Positions 16,400 to 25,086 of a DNA stretch of 64,000 nucleotides are shown here, in pieces (position 1 is the first letter of the stretch; each line of letters begins with the position of its first letter). The position numbers and the translations under genes were made by a program. Under the pieces are notes generated by a model, which searched no databases, was not told where the DNA came from, and was given only the letters and a program-made list of their open reading frames with translations. The stretch comes from CAXXOK01 sp963675365 (GTDB taxonomy: Bacteria; Bacillota; Clostridia; Christensenellales; Aristaeellaceae), in contig CAXXVA010000001.1 of NCBI GenBank assembly GCA_963675365.2, forward strand, positions 1,116,001 through 1,180,000, in the 5' to 3' direction.

Positions 16400-17554
16400 T
16401 TAAATCTGTGCTTTCAGCGCCTCCGCGCGGTCTTCCCGTTCCCATAAAACGTCGAGATCCGTGCGGCCGAAGTGGCCGTAGGCGGCCAGCGGGCGGTAGA
16501 TGGGGCGGCGCAGGTCGAGCATGCCGATGATCCCGGCGGGGCTTAGGTCAAACACGCGCTGCACCGCCTTGCCGAGGGCATCGTCGGGCACGGTTCCGGT
16601 GCCGAAGGTATCCACCTGCACGCTGACGGGTTTGGAGACGCCGATGGCGTACGCCAGGGCGACCTCGCAGCGGCCGGCAAGCCCGGCGGCCACGATGTTT
16701 TTGGCCACGTAGCGCGCGGCGTAGGAGGCGGAGCGGTCCACCTTGGTGGGATCCTTGCCGGAAAACGCGCCGCCGCCGTGGCGGGCGTAGCCGCCGTAGG
16801 TATCCACAATGATCTTGCGGCCGGTCAGCCCCGTGTCGCCCGCAGGCCCGCCCAGCACAAAGCGCCCGGTGGGGTTGATGAACACGCGGGTGTCGTGGGT
16901 CAGCAGTTTTCGCGGAATCGTCGGCTGGATCACGCTTTCCCGGATGGCCTCGCGCAGCGTTTTTTCGGAGACCTCCGGGCCGTGCTGCGCGGAGATCACC
17001 ACGGTGTCGACGGCAACGGGCTTGCCGTCTTCGTACGCGACGGTCACCTGGCCCTTGCCGTCGGGCCGGAGAAAGGCAAGCTCCCCGCTTTTGCGTACGT
17101 CCGCAAGCCGCTTGGTCAGCCCGTGCGCCAAGCTGATAGGCAGCGGCATGCGCGACGCGGTTTCATTGCACGCGAAGCCGAACATCATCCCCTGGTCGCC
17201 CGCGCCCAGGGTTTCGTGCGCGTCGCTTGCCGCGTCCACGCCCATGGCGATATCCGGGCTTTGGGCGTGCACGGCGGTCAGCACCGCGCAGGAGTTGTAA
17301 TCAAAATTCATATCCGCCGAGGTGTAGCCGATATCCTTCACCACGCCGCGGGCGATGCCGTCGATATCCACGTAGGCCTCGGTGGTAATCTCCCCCATCA
17401 CGAGCATCAGCCCCGTAGTCGCGCTGGTTTCGCAGGCGACACGCGCCATGGAGTCCTGCGCGAGTATCGCGTCGAGCACCGCGTCGCTGACCTGATCGCA
17501 CAGCTTGTCCGGGTGCCCCTCGGTGACTGATTCCGATGTAAATAGTTTTCTCAT
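16400..17554 (-). CDS. metK: S-adenosylmethionine synthetase
   Basis: Makes SAM from methionine and ATP. At 384 residues it is full length. Family signatures are seen: FTSESVTEGHPDKLCDQVSDAVLDA at the N-terminus, GAGDQGMMFGFACNET (hexapeptide GAGDQG), and the Gly-rich GGGAFSGKDPTKVDRS loop that binds phosphate, followed by YAARYVAKNIVAAGLA. Transcribed from a promoter under a SAM-I riboswitch with intrinsic terminator, so expression should fall when SAM is high. Monocistronic. Confidence 0.97.
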   Translation of the reverse strand: MRKLFTSESVTEGHPDKLCDQVSDAVLDAILAQDSMARVACETSATTGLMLVMGEITTEAYVDIDGIARGVVKDIGYTSADMNFDYNSCAVLTAVHAQSPDIAMGVDAASDAHETLGAGDQGMMFGFACNETASRMPLPISLAHGLTKRLADVRKSGELAFLRPDGKGQVTVAYEDGKPVAVDTVVISAQHGPEVSEKTLREAIRESVIQPTIPRKLLTHDTRVFINPTGRFVLGGPAGDTGLTGRKIIVDTYGGYARHGGGAFSGKDPTKVDRSASYAARYVAKNIVAAGLAGRCEVALAYAIGVSKPVSVQVDTFGTGTVPDDALGKAVQRVFDLSPAGIIGMLDLRRPIYRPLAAYGHFGRTDLDVLWEREDRAEALKAQI

Positions 17555-17576
17555 GCCTTTTCCTCCGTCTCAAGCA

Positions 17577-17606
17577 AAACGCCCGCTTTTTCGGCGGGCG
17601 TTTGTG
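17577..17606 (-). terminator. Riboswitch expression-platform terminator upstream of metK
   Basis: On the minus strand, AAACGCCCGC and GCGGGCGTTT pair around CGAAAAA and end in a short T tract, directly after the SAM-I aptamer and before the metK ribosome-binding site. Confidence 0.8.
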
Positions 17607-17619
17607 AAAATCTCTTTTC

Positions 17620-17717
17620 CTTATCTTCCGGCGTCCCGCCGCGAGATGTACCACCGATGCGCTTTGCGCCGGTTGGCGGGTTTCATCGGGCTCGTTCCCT
17701 CGACCGCTCTTTATAAG
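17620..17717 (-). promoter_or_regulatory. SAM-I (S-box) riboswitch aptamer
   Basis: Read on the minus strand, the closing stem CTTAT.../...GATAAG, the segment GTCGAGGGAACGAGCCC, the kink-turn-side TGAAACCCGCCAACC and the later GGTGGTACATC follow the SAM-I consensus in order, about 98 bases long. It lies between a TTGACC-17-TATACT promoter and a terminator hairpin in front of metK, the classic arrangement for SAM-responsive attenuation. Confidence 0.88.
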
Positions 17718-17736
17718 GTATTCATTTGTCGGATTC

Positions 17737-17765
17737 AGTATACGCCTTTTGGCGGGTAAGGTCAA
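17737..17765 (-). promoter_or_regulatory. Promoter of the metK riboswitch transcript
   Basis: On the minus strand TTGACC, a 17-base spacer and TATACT, about 20 bases before the SAM-I aptamer and abutting the end of the popT gene. Confidence 0.65.
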
Positions 17766-17766
17766 G

Positions 17767-18645
17767 CTAGCGCGGCCTGCTCTCCTTTTCCGACATCCGC
17801 GCCATCCACGCCGCAAACAGGAAGCCCGCGATGAACGTGACCAGCGAGATCAGCACGATCACCGGCGTCACACCGGACATATCGCAGCGCAGCAGCACCG
17901 CGACCGGCGAGGCGACCACCAGCCCCAGGATAGCGGAATAGGTGTAGACGGGATAGCGATTTAGCAGCCACTCGATCAGCTTCGCCACGGCATAGATGCC
18001 GATCACGATGCCAAGCGCGAACGGCAGCAGGATTTTCAGCGGTTCCACCGCCGCGGACAGGCCGCCGCCAAACAGGGCGTCCTTGAGCGCCGATACGGCG
18101 TTGATCACCGTGCGGTAATAGCCCAGCAGCATCAGCATCATCGATCCGCTGACGCCCGGAATGATCATCGTCGCGCTGGCGACGACGCCCATCATCAGCA
18201 GCACGGCCGCCTGCCCCCAGCTGAACGCCACGACGGTTCCGGACTCCGTGGGATTGAGAATCGCCAGGAACACGATCAGCGCGAGGAAAACCAGAAACAA
18301 AAGCACGGCGCCCGCGCCGGCTTTTTTCATGTCGATCTGTTTTAACAGCGGCGCGAGACCGCCCAGAATCAGCCCGATAAACGCCGTAGCCGTAGGCAGC
18401 GGAAAGTTATCAAACAAATAGGTCAGCACGCTTGCCAACGCCACAATACCGACCAGCGCGCCCAGAATATAGGGAAGCAGCGTTTTCACGCTCTTCCAAA
18501 AATGCTTTAACAGCCCCGTAATGCTTGCGATGATCGTGTCATACACGCCCATGGAAACCATCATCGTTCCGCCGGACACGCCGGGAATTACGTTTGCGAC
18601 CCCGATTACGACACCCTTCACCGCAGCCTTGAGAAACTCGAGCAT
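17767..18645 (-). CDS. popT: DUF368 undecaprenyl phosphate translocase (PopT-like)
   Basis: A 292-residue integral membrane protein with about eight helices and two matching signature loops, GVANVIPGVSGGTM (residues ~15-28) and MIIPGVSGSMMLMLLGYYR in the second half, which define DUF368 (PF04018). Members of this family were shown to recycle undecaprenyl phosphate, the wall-precursor lipid carrier, across the membrane (PopT). It lies a few kb from uppS, which makes the same lipid, although the two are not in one operon. Its stop codon lies two bases from the metK promoter -35. Confidence 0.88.
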   Translation of the reverse strand: MLEFLKAAVKGVVIGVANVIPGVSGGTMMVSMGVYDTIIASITGLLKHFWKSVKTLLPYILGALVGIVALASVLTYLFDNFPLPTATAFIGLILGGLAPLLKQIDMKKAGAGAVLLFLVFLALIVFLAILNPTESGTVVAFSWGQAAVLLMMGVVASATMIIPGVSGSMMLMLLGYYRTVINAVSALKDALFGGGLSAAVEPLKILLPFALGIVIGIYAVAKLIEWLLNRYPVYTYSAILGLVVASPVAVLLRCDMSGVTPVIVLISLVTFIAGFLFAAWMARMSEKESRPR

Positions 18646-18757
18646 ATTTTATCCGCCTTTATTAGGAAAATCATGTCATACCTTCGTATTCGCTGGCGAC
18701 CGGCTTTCCGCTATTCTGCTGCCAGCGTTTCCCTCACTCATCCATGTACAATATTTT

Positions 18758-19876
18758 CTAGTTCGACACGCGAACCGGCAAAACGAGATACAAGTATGAG
18801 TCCCCCTCCACCGGCGAGAGCACGCAGGGGCTGACGGCGTTGGACATGGACAGCATGCAGGTTTCGTCGTCGATGTTCTTCACCACGTCGCCGATGTAGC
18901 GGGCGTTGAAGGCGATCTCGATGGCCTCGCCTTCCAGGTGAATGGAGATCTCCTCCAGCACGTCGCCGAGGTCGGACATCGAGGTGATGTGCATCATGTC
19001 GTTTTCCGCGTTGATCTTGATGAGGTTATTCTTGCCCTCGCGCGCGATTAGCGACGCGCGCTCGATGGCCTCCTCAAACTCCTTACACTTGACGGTGATG
19101 CGGGTTTTCCAGTCCTTGGGCAGGATCTGGCGGTAGTTGATGTACTCACCCGCCAAAAGCGTCGTCAGCACCGTGGTGTCGCCGATGATTGCCATCAGGT
19201 GCCCCTGATCCATATGGAAGGTCACCATGGCGCTTTCCTCGTCGCCCATGATGCGGCTCATTTCCGTCATTACATGACCGGGTATGATAGCCTTTAAAAT
19301 ATCCTTGCCGTCAGGCAGGATGAAATCGCCCTTCATGGTCTGCAGCGCCAGGCGGAAGCCGTCCAGCCCCACCAGCCGCAGCTCGTCCTTGGTGACTTCC
19401 ATCAGGCTGCCGGTCAGCGTTTGTCTGCTTTCGTGCTGGGCGATGGCGAAAATCACACGCGAGATCATATCCTTGAGGCGCTTCTGGGGTACGTGCAGCG
19501 CGTGGGTGTTGATAATGTCGCGCATCAGCGGAAATTCCTCCGCGGGCATGCCGGTCAGCGTAGAGCGGCTCTGCATGCACTTGATGACCGTTACGTTTTT
19601 CTCGTTTGCGGACAGCGAGACCACGCCTTCGGGCAGCTTGCGGACGATTTCCGTCAGCAGCTTGCCGGGCAGTAAAATGTCTCCCACTTCCTCGACTTCC
19701 GCTTTCACCTCGGCGCGGATGGTCAGCGAGCCGTCAGTGCAGGTGAGCACCACGTGCCCTTCCTCCGCCGAAACTTTTACATATTCAAGCACCGGCGACG
19801 CCGGCCGCGCCGCAAGCGCGCGCGTAGCGTTCACCAGCCCGATCATCATATCCTGCGCGGAGCATTTCAGTTTCAT
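18758..19876 (-). CDS. dnaN: DNA polymerase III beta subunit (sliding clamp)
   Basis: Encodes the processivity clamp of the replicative polymerase, 372 residues, normal length. Recognisable segments are LVNATRALAARPASPVLEYVKV near the N-terminus, SRSTLTGMPAEEFPLM, RLVGLDGFRLAL and the C-terminal YLVLPVRVSN corresponding to the usual ...LPMR hydrophobic tail. The start at 19876 was chosen because CAGGAGG precedes it; the open frame continuing upstream lies in the DnaA-box region and is not coding. Neither dnaA nor recF adjoins it, which is unusual, but a DnaA-box cluster lies immediately upstream. Confidence 0.95.
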   Translation of the reverse strand: MKLKCSAQDMMIGLVNATRALAARPASPVLEYVKVSAEEGHVVLTCTDGSLTIRAEVKAEVEEVGDILLPGKLLTEIVRKLPEGVVSLSANEKNVTVIKCMQSRSTLTGMPAEEFPLMRDIINTHALHVPQKRLKDMISRVIFAIAQHESRQTLTGSLMEVTKDELRLVGLDGFRLALQTMKGDFILPDGKDILKAIIPGHVMTEMSRIMGDEESAMVTFHMDQGHLMAIIGDTTVLTTLLAGEYINYRQILPKDWKTRITVKCKEFEEAIERASLIAREGKNNLIKINAENDMMHITSMSDLGDVLEEISIHLEGEAIEIAFNARYIGDVVKNIDDETCMLSMSNAVSPCVLSPVEGDSYLYLVLPVRVSN

Positions 19877-19889
19877 GAGTTTCGCCTCC

Positions 19890-20290
19890 TGTACAAGAGC
19901 AGTAGCTATATAGTATATAGTCTTTCGTAGTAGTAGTAGGGGGTGTGGAAACCTAGGAAAAGCCTGGTTTTCGGGTTCCCGCTTACATTTCCCCTGTGGA
20001 ATGGCTGTGGATAACTTCCGGATATCCGGCGCGTTTTCAACATTGGGCGCTTCGCCCGCCTCCGGCACAGCCGGGTCTGTTCCTTAAGTTCTCGTTGAAA
20101 CGGGCAAACTCCTCTATTTCCGGGGGCGGAACGGGGCGAAAAAAGGGGTTCGTGCGGCGGTTTTCCAAAACTCCACAGCCTGTGGAGAACCGGCGTGTGG
20201 ACAGCGCTTTTCAGGCGGCGTAAGGCTTTGAAAAATGACTCCTCAAGTTCTCCGTGCGGTTGTCCACAAAAACCGGGGTCGGCGCGCCGC
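19890..20290. other. oriC: Candidate chromosome origin (oriC): DnaA boxes, DnaA-trio and AT-rich element
   Basis: Gene-free region between dnaN and the LCP gene. It holds one perfect DnaA box TGTGGATAA (20006-20014) and near-perfect boxes TGTGGAGAA (20181-20189) and TTGTCCACA (20260-20268), plus weaker TGTGGAAAC (19944-19952) and TGTGGACAG (20196-20204). The boxes at 20181 sit within the palindrome CTCCACAGCCTGTGGAG. At 19928-19939 there are four TAG triplets followed by GGGG and then a DnaA box, the order described for the DnaA-trio unwinding module, next to the AT-rich AGTAGCTATATAGTATATAG (19901-19920). Two parS sites within 16 kb agree. Experimental origin activity is inferred, not shown; the boxes could instead regulate dnaN. 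Confidence 0.65.
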
Positions 20291-20356
20291 GCGTGCACCG
20301 CGGTGCAGCGAACGGCGCTTTGGCATCCGTGCCGCGCTAAAACGCCGGTTTCGGCG

Positions 20357-21256
20357 TTATTCCATGTTCATAAAGGCAAGATACACGCTGCGGCACAGCG
20401 CGAAATCTACCTGGTTGGTATCCATGCCGGCGTACTGGATACGCTCCATCGACTCGGCCGTCGGCAGCTGGAAGCCCTCGGGGGTGACGCCCTTGAGCGC
20501 GAAGATGCTGTGAATAGCGACCATCAGATCGTTCATGGACAGGTTGGTCAGGCATACGTTCTCGGTCAGCGCGACGGCAATGCCCATTGCTTCGGACAGC
20601 GAGATATCGCTGTTTTCCCGGATCAGGGTCTCCAGCACCGTGCGCACCCGCCGGGTGCGGCCCGCGTCGCCGTCGCCGCCCACCTTGCGGATACGCATGT
20701 AAATCACGGCCGCGTGTCCGGTAAACAGGTAGGTGCCGGCCTTGTCCATGCTGGGGGTGGTCGAGGTGCGGGAAATGCGGTAGCGGTTCAGGTAATACGC
20801 TTCGCCGTCGGTCACGGTGATATGCACGCCGCCCAGCGCGTCGATCATCTTCTGGATGTTATCCATGTTGAAAAACAGGTATTTTTCCACCTTGACGCCA
20901 AAATGCGTGGATACGATCCTGCACAGGGCTTCGGGGCCGTAGTTTTTCATGATGTAGGTGATCCGTCCGATTTTGCCGTCCGGCCGCTGGATCAGGATCT
21001 CGCGCATGATGGAGGTAAAAATCATCCGCTGCTGCACGGTATCCAGCGTCACCAATAAAAGCCCGTCGGTATTGCCCATGTTGTTTTTCTGGAAATCCCA
21101 GGTGTCAAAGCACGCCAGCAGATAATTATGCACGCCGGCCGGCGGATCGGACAGGCTGTCGTACTCCAGAGCGAAAATCGGGTCGGGCGTCGCGGCCAGT
21201 GCGGACGGGACCAGAAGGGACAGCAAAAGCACCAGAGCGAATAAGCGTTTGATCAT
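20357..21256 (-). CDS. LytR-CpsA-Psr (LCP) family protein
   Basis: A 299-residue exported protein with signal peptide MIKRLFALVLLLSLLVPSALA. The LCP fold is recognised by DGLLLVTLDTVQQRMIFTSIMRE, the segment FFNMDNIQKMIDALGGVHITVTDGEA, the late LFTGHAAVIYMRIRK and the Arg-rich GRTRRVRTVLETLI. LCP enzymes attach wall teichoic acid or other glycopolymers to peptidoglycan from undecaprenyl carriers. There is no long N-terminal cytoplasmic region. It ends on the edge of the putative origin. Probably the last gene of the run frr-hypothetical-uppS-cdsA-LCP, with gaps of 25-57 bases. Confidence 0.85.
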   Translation of the reverse strand: MIKRLFALVLLLSLLVPSALAATPDPIFALEYDSLSDPPAGVHNYLLACFDTWDFQKNNMGNTDGLLLVTLDTVQQRMIFTSIMREILIQRPDGKIGRITYIMKNYGPEALCRIVSTHFGVKVEKYLFFNMDNIQKMIDALGGVHITVTDGEAYYLNRYRISRTSTTPSMDKAGTYLFTGHAAVIYMRIRKVGGDGDAGRTRRVRTVLETLIRENSDISLSEAMGIAVALTENVCLTNLSMNDLMVAIHSIFALKGVTPEGFQLPTAESMERIQYAGMDTNQVDFALCRSVYLAFMNME

Positions 21257-21281
21257 CTTTAAGCCCTCCGTAAGACAGGCG

Positions 21282-22100
21282 TCAGGCGAGGAACCTGAGA
21301 ACTTCGTGGTAACAGAAAATCACGACGGCGGAAAACAGGATGGAGTCCATGCGGTCCAGCATTCCGCCGTGGCCGGGGAACAGCGAGCCGAAGTCCTTCA
21401 CCTTGCAGTAGCGCTTGACAAGGCTTGCCAGCATATCCCCGAACTCCGCGGCGACTCCGCCGATGAAGCCGACGATCGCGTTGGCCCAAAGCGGCGGAAA
21501 CCCGGCGTCCGGATAGCACAGCGTGAAGATCCAGCCCGCAAGCATCGTAAGCCCGGTCGCGCCGATCAGGCCGCCGACCGCGCCGGAGACCGTCTTTTTG
21601 GGGCTGATCTGCGGACACAGCTTTTTGCCGCCGATCCAGGTGCCCACGAACAGCGCGAAGGTGTCCGAGCCGACGGAGACCGTAAAGACCAGCGTCGTTA
21701 AAAACGCCTGCAGGGGCCGGGGCTGGATGCCGGAAAGCGTGATCAGGCACAGGCCCGGCAGCACGATGGTTAAAATCGGCAGAAGGCTGACCATTACGTC
21801 GGTCAGGTCGGGCGTCTCGCGCCGCATTACCTGGAAGATCACCGCAAAGCACGCGGTCATCAGCACCGGCACGATGGCCAACGGGCGGACAAACAGCATC
21901 AGCGGCGCGCAGGCGATCAGCGCAAAGTACGCCGGCCAGTACACGGGGCGGTGCCCGCCTTTTTTCAGGGAGTTGAGCGTTTCAAAAACGCATAAACCGC
22001 ACACAAACAGCGCGATAGCGCCGAAAATATACCCGCCAAGCACCAAAACCGAGATTAAAAACAGCGCAAGCAGCGCGCCGGTTACGAAGCGTTTCCACAT
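21282..22100 (-). CDS. cdsA: Phosphatidate cytidylyltransferase (CDP-diglyceride synthase)
   Basis: Converts phosphatidate and CTP to CDP-diacylglycerol in the membrane. A 272-residue protein with about seven to eight helices. The C-terminal half has the family signature: GSDTFALFVGTWIGGKKLCPQISPKKTVSG, then GDMLASLVKRYCKVKDFGSLFPGHGGMLDRMDS. The start at 22100 (MWKRFVTG) follows AGGGAGGG; the eleven residues before it are not family-like. Directly downstream of uppS in the common Bacillota order frr-uppS-cdsA. Confidence 0.94.
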   Translation of the reverse strand: MWKRFVTGALLALFLISVLVLGGYIFGAIALFVCGLCVFETLNSLKKGGHRPVYWPAYFALIACAPLMLFVRPLAIVPVLMTACFAVIFQVMRRETPDLTDVMVSLLPILTIVLPGLCLITLSGIQPRPLQAFLTTLVFTVSVGSDTFALFVGTWIGGKKLCPQISPKKTVSGAVGGLIGATGLTMLAGWIFTLCYPDAGFPPLWANAIVGFIGGVAAEFGDMLASLVKRYCKVKDFGSLFPGHGGMLDRMDSILFSAVVIFCYHEVLRFLA

Positions 22101-22156
22101 GGCTCGACCCTCCCTTGACTGTGTAAGCATCAAAGAATCCCCTGTGGGCGCGGCCG

Positions 22157-22879
22157 CTACCGGCCGCCGTATCGCCTGTCGCGCTTCTGAAATGCTGCGA
22201 CGCAGGCTCGGAAGTCCTCCACCGTAAAATCCGGCCAGAGTTTTTTTGGAAACGCGAACTCCGCGTACGCGCTCTGCCAGAGCAGGAAGTTGGACAGCCG
22301 CAGCTCGCCGCTGGTGCGGATTAACAGATCCACGTCCGGCAGGCCCGCGGTGTACAAACGATTCGAAAGCGCGTCCTCGTCGATCGCGTCGGGAGACAGC
22401 GCTCCCGTCTGCGCGTCCTGCCCCAGCAGCCTCGCGGCGCGGAGCAGCTCGGCGCGGCCGCCGTAGTTAATCGCAAGGCAGAGCTTCATGCCGGTGCAGC
22501 GTTCGGTGCGCGCTTCCGCGTCGTACAGCGCTTCGCGCTGGGGGCCGGGCATGCCGTCCTTGTCGCCCAAAATCAGCACGCGGACGTTTTTTTCCCTGAG
22601 TTCGCCGATATCCTGCTTGAAGTATTTCAGCAGCAGCGCCATCAGCGCGTCCACCTCGGGCTTGGACCGTTTCCAGTTCTCGGTGGAAAACGCGTACAGC
22701 GAAAGCGCCTCAAGACCAAGGTCGTTGGCGTCGCGGATGATATTGCGCATGGCCTCCACGCCCGCGTTGTGCCCCAGCGCCACCTGCAGGGCGTGGTTTT
22801 TCGCCCAGCGGCCGTTGCCGTCCATGATCACGCCGACGTGGCGCGGCAGGCGGGTTAAGTCCAGTTGGATGTCTGCCAT
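22157..22879 (-). CDS. uppS: Isoprenyl transferase (undecaprenyl diphosphate synthase)
   Basis: Cis-prenyltransferase that builds the C55 lipid carrier for wall synthesis. A 240-residue protein of normal size. Seen are the diphosphate-binding HVGVIMDGNGRWAK with catalytic Asp, GHNAGVEAMRNI, LYAFSTENWKR, the LAINYGGRAELLRAAR region and the C-terminal DLLIRTSGELRLSNFLLWQSAYAEFAF. The start at 22879 has GGAGG seven bases upstream. The family DNFLLWQ motif reads SNFLLWQ here. Confidence 0.95.
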   Translation of the reverse strand: MADIQLDLTRLPRHVGVIMDGNGRWAKNHALQVALGHNAGVEAMRNIIRDANDLGLEALSLYAFSTENWKRSKPEVDALMALLLKYFKQDIGELREKNVRVLILGDKDGMPGPQREALYDAEARTERCTGMKLCLAINYGGRAELLRAARLLGQDAQTGALSPDAIDEDALSNRLYTAGLPDVDLLIRTSGELRLSNFLLWQSAYAEFAFPKKLWPDFTVEDFRACVAAFQKRDRRYGGR

Positions 22880-22946
22880 GAACGTTCCTCCAAAAGGGAT
22901 ATGCGAAGGGGCGGAACCCTCCGGCCTGCACGGCGCCGCCAAAGCG

Positions 22947-23294
22947 CTAGGGCTTTGGCGAAACTTTAAAACGCGAAACGAGCAGCTGCCTGCCGTCGTC
23001 CCGCACGCCGATCACGCGGGCCTCGGTGAGGATGCCGTCGGTAACCTCCGGCTCGAGCAGCGGATCAACGGCCGGATCGCCGTCGTCGTCGTCCGATACG
23101 GAAAACTGCGCGGCGACGCCTTCCAGCGCGCTTCGCTTTTGCCTGTCGTCTCCGGGGTCGGCATCCGCGCGCGCGCGCAGGGGCGCGGGCGCGGCGGTAA
23201 AGGTGACCCGCACATTGAATATGCCGGCGCTTGTCAGTATCGCCAGCGCATCCTTTGCGTTCAGGCCCAGGAGATGTTCAAAGGTTTTCTTCAA
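22947..23294 (-). CDS. Conserved-context hypothetical protein between frr and uppS
   Basis: A 115-residue acidic-middle protein that I do not recognise. The first 35 residues (MKKTFEHLLGLNAKDALAIL ... NVRVTF) have the alternation of a small alpha/beta domain reminiscent of a PASTA unit, then a low-complexity acidic stretch (VSDDDDGDP) and a predicted beta C-terminus. No signal peptide or membrane helix. Its ATG overlaps the frr stop codon as ATGA, so translation is coupled to frr, which argues that it is a real gene. Confidence 0.6.
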   Translation of the reverse strand: MKKTFEHLLGLNAKDALAILTSAGIFNVRVTFTAAPAPLRARADADPGDDRQKRSALEGVAAQFSVSDDDDGDPAVDPLLEPEVTDGILTEARVIGVRDDGRQLLVSRFKVSPKP

Positions 23295-23848
23295 ACTTCC
23301 ATGATTTCCTTGTCTTTGGCGGCGGCAAGCTCATCCAGTTCTTTGACGGATTCGTCCGTCGCTTCCTGGATCTTCTTTTCGGCGACGGTCAGGTCGTCCT
23401 CGGTGATCAAGGAGTCCTTCTGCTGCTTTTTCACGTGGTCCATCGCGTCGCGGCGGATGGAGCGGACGGCGACCTTGGCCTCCTCCAGCGTTTTGCCCAC
23501 GAGCTTGGTCAGGTCCTTGCGGCGCTCCTCGGTGAGCTCCGGTACGACCAGGCGGATGACCTTGCCGTCGTTAGAGGGGTTGAGCCCCAGGTCCGACTTC
23601 TGGATGGCCTTTTCCACCAGCGAAAGCGCCGACTGATCCCAGACGTTAACCAGCAGCATGCGCGGCTCGGGCGCCGAAACGTTGCCCATCTGCGTCAGCG
23701 GCGTAGGCGAGCCGTAATAATCCACCATCACACGCTCCAAAAGCTGCGGGTTGGCGCGGCCGGCGCGGATGGACCGAAGCTCGGACTGGAACACATGGAT
23801 GGTCTTTTGCATCTTATCCTTCGCGGTATCGATGACTTCACGATACAT
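23291..23848 (-). CDS. frr: Ribosome recycling factor
   Basis: Splits post-termination ribosomes together with EF-G. 185 residues, the canonical length. Diagnostic sequence includes MQKTIHVFQSELRSIRAGRANPQLLERVMVDYYGSPTPLTQMGNVSAPEPRML and LNPSNDGKVIRLVVPELTEERRKDL. It is first in a probable operon with the hypothetical gene, uppS and cdsA. pyrH, normally just upstream, is missing at this locus. Confidence 0.97.
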   Translation of the reverse strand: MYREVIDTAKDKMQKTIHVFQSELRSIRAGRANPQLLERVMVDYYGSPTPLTQMGNVSAPEPRMLLVNVWDQSALSLVEKAIQKSDLGLNPSNDGKVIRLVVPELTEERRKDLTKLVGKTLEEAKVAVRSIRRDAMDHVKKQQKDSLITEDDLTVAEKKIQEATDESVKELDELAAAKDKEIMEV

Positions 23849-23997
23849 ATTATGTCCACCTTTCCGGGGTTGTTTCGTTCATTGTACTCAATATGGGAAG
23901 GGGCTGTCAACCACCGCGCCGGACGGCGCGAAACCCACGGCGGAAGTTTCCCAACGGGGCCGGAAACAAGCCGGAGACCTGGGAGAGAATATGGCGG

Positions 23998-24372
23998 TTA
24001 GCCTCTTTTTTCGTCCGCGTCCTGAGCGGCGTTGGGATACTGGCCAAAGGCGCCCGTCCAGGCGTCGGTGATTTGGAAAAACGCGTCGTATCCGAAACGG
24101 AGGATAAACCCGGTCGCCTGCCGGTACTTTTGGTATTTATACCCGTTTTTCTGATAAAACCCGTTTAAAACGGCGCAGGCTTCGTAGTCCGCACAGTCTG
24201 CGCAGCTTATATTGCCGTTCCCGATACAGCAGACCTTTATGGCGCACTTTGCCTTCAAAATATCGCGCGCGCCGGTATCGTAGCCAGGCTTGCAGCCCTT
24301 GCAGGCGCCGGATACGTATGCGCGACAGGGTTTGCAGTAGGCGCAGCAGCAGCCCAGCTCAAGAACAGCCAT
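23998..24372 (-). CDS. DUF3795-type cysteine-rich protein
   Basis: A 124-residue small protein with 13 cysteines arranged as CCCAYCKPCRAY, ACKGCKPGY, KAKCAIKVCCI and ISCADCADYEACAVLNGFY. This spacing fits DUF3795 (PF12675), a presumed zinc- or iron-sulfur-binding family common in anaerobes. Function unknown. Nineteen bases downstream of the HAD gene start region on the opposite side, and on the same strand as its neighbours, but no clear coupling. Confidence 0.75.
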   Translation of the reverse strand: MAVLELGCCCAYCKPCRAYVSGACKGCKPGYDTGARDILKAKCAIKVCCIGNGNISCADCADYEACAVLNGFYQKNGYKYQKYRQATGFILRFGYDAFFQITDAWTGAFGQYPNAAQDADEKRG

Positions 24373-24390
24373 ACGCGCACTCCTTTGCGG

Positions 24391-25086
24391 TTACGGGCGC
24401 AGAATCCAGTCCGCCGCCGCGTCCAGCGTTTCGGCGGTGAAATCCGCCCGGGTGCTCTGCGGCGGCTCCGCGCCGCACAGGAATAATATGCTTTGCGTGC
24501 CCGCGGCCCTGGCGGCCAGGATATCGGTGTTTTCGTTGTCGCCGATCATTACGGCTTTTTGGGGATCGGCCACGCCCGCGCGCTTCATGGCTTCCAACAG
24601 CATTTCGGGGTGCGGCTTGGGGTTTTCAAATTCCTCGGAAATCAGCACGCCGGTGACGTATTGGCTTAGGGGCGATGCCTGCATGCGCGCGCGCTGCACC
24701 GTGGCAAAGCCGTTGGTGACCAGATACACCGGCATCTGCGCCGACACACGGCGGAGAAAGTCTTCCGCGCCGGGCACCGGAATGTGCTGCTGTTCCAGCG
24801 CATGCACAAAGCACGCGCTCATCGCGGGGATATCCGCGTCTTCCACGCCCTGGGCGGCCATGAAGTCCCGGAAGCGGTCCAGCCGCAGCTTGGCGGCGGT
24901 GGTTTCGCCCCGGCCGAGCTTTTGCCAGTGGAAGGTGTTGATCGCCTTGTAGAGCAGAAAAAGCTCCTCGTCCTCCGGCAGTGAAAAGCGCGCCGCAACG
25001 GCGGCGTAAGCCGCGCGTTCGGCGCTGCGAAAATCAAACAGGGTGTTGTCAACGTCGCACAACAGCAGCGAAAAGCGTGCGCTCAT
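24391..25086 (-). CDS. HAD-superfamily hydrolase, YjjG/YfnB-like nucleotidase
   Basis: A 231-residue protein with the four HAD motifs: DVDNTLFDF (nucleophile Asp about residue 11), TNGFATVQRARM, KPHPEMLL with its Lys, and MIGDNENTDILAARAAG. The cap-domain pattern (FHWQKLGRGETTAAKLRLDRF) is that of YjjG-type house-cleaning 5'-nucleotidases, which dephosphorylate non-canonical pyrimidine nucleotides. Its ATG overlaps the pfkA stop codon (ATGA), so the two are translated together. Confidence 0.85.
   Translation of the reverse strand: MSARFSLLLCDVDNTLFDFRSAERAAYAAVAARFSLPEDEELFLLYKAINTFHWQKLGRGETTAAKLRLDRFRDFMAAQGVEDADIPAMSACFVHALEQQHIPVPGAEDFLRRVSAQMPVYLVTNGFATVQRARMQASPLSQYVTGVLISEEFENPKPHPEMLLEAMKRAGVADPQKAVMIGDNENTDILAARAAGTQSILFLCGAEPPQSTRADFTAETLDAAADWILRP

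Noticed and set aside
19877..20068. N-terminal extension of dnaN to 20068
   Set aside because: It would run through the DnaA-box region; the start at 19876 has a good ribosome-binding site and gives the normal clamp length.
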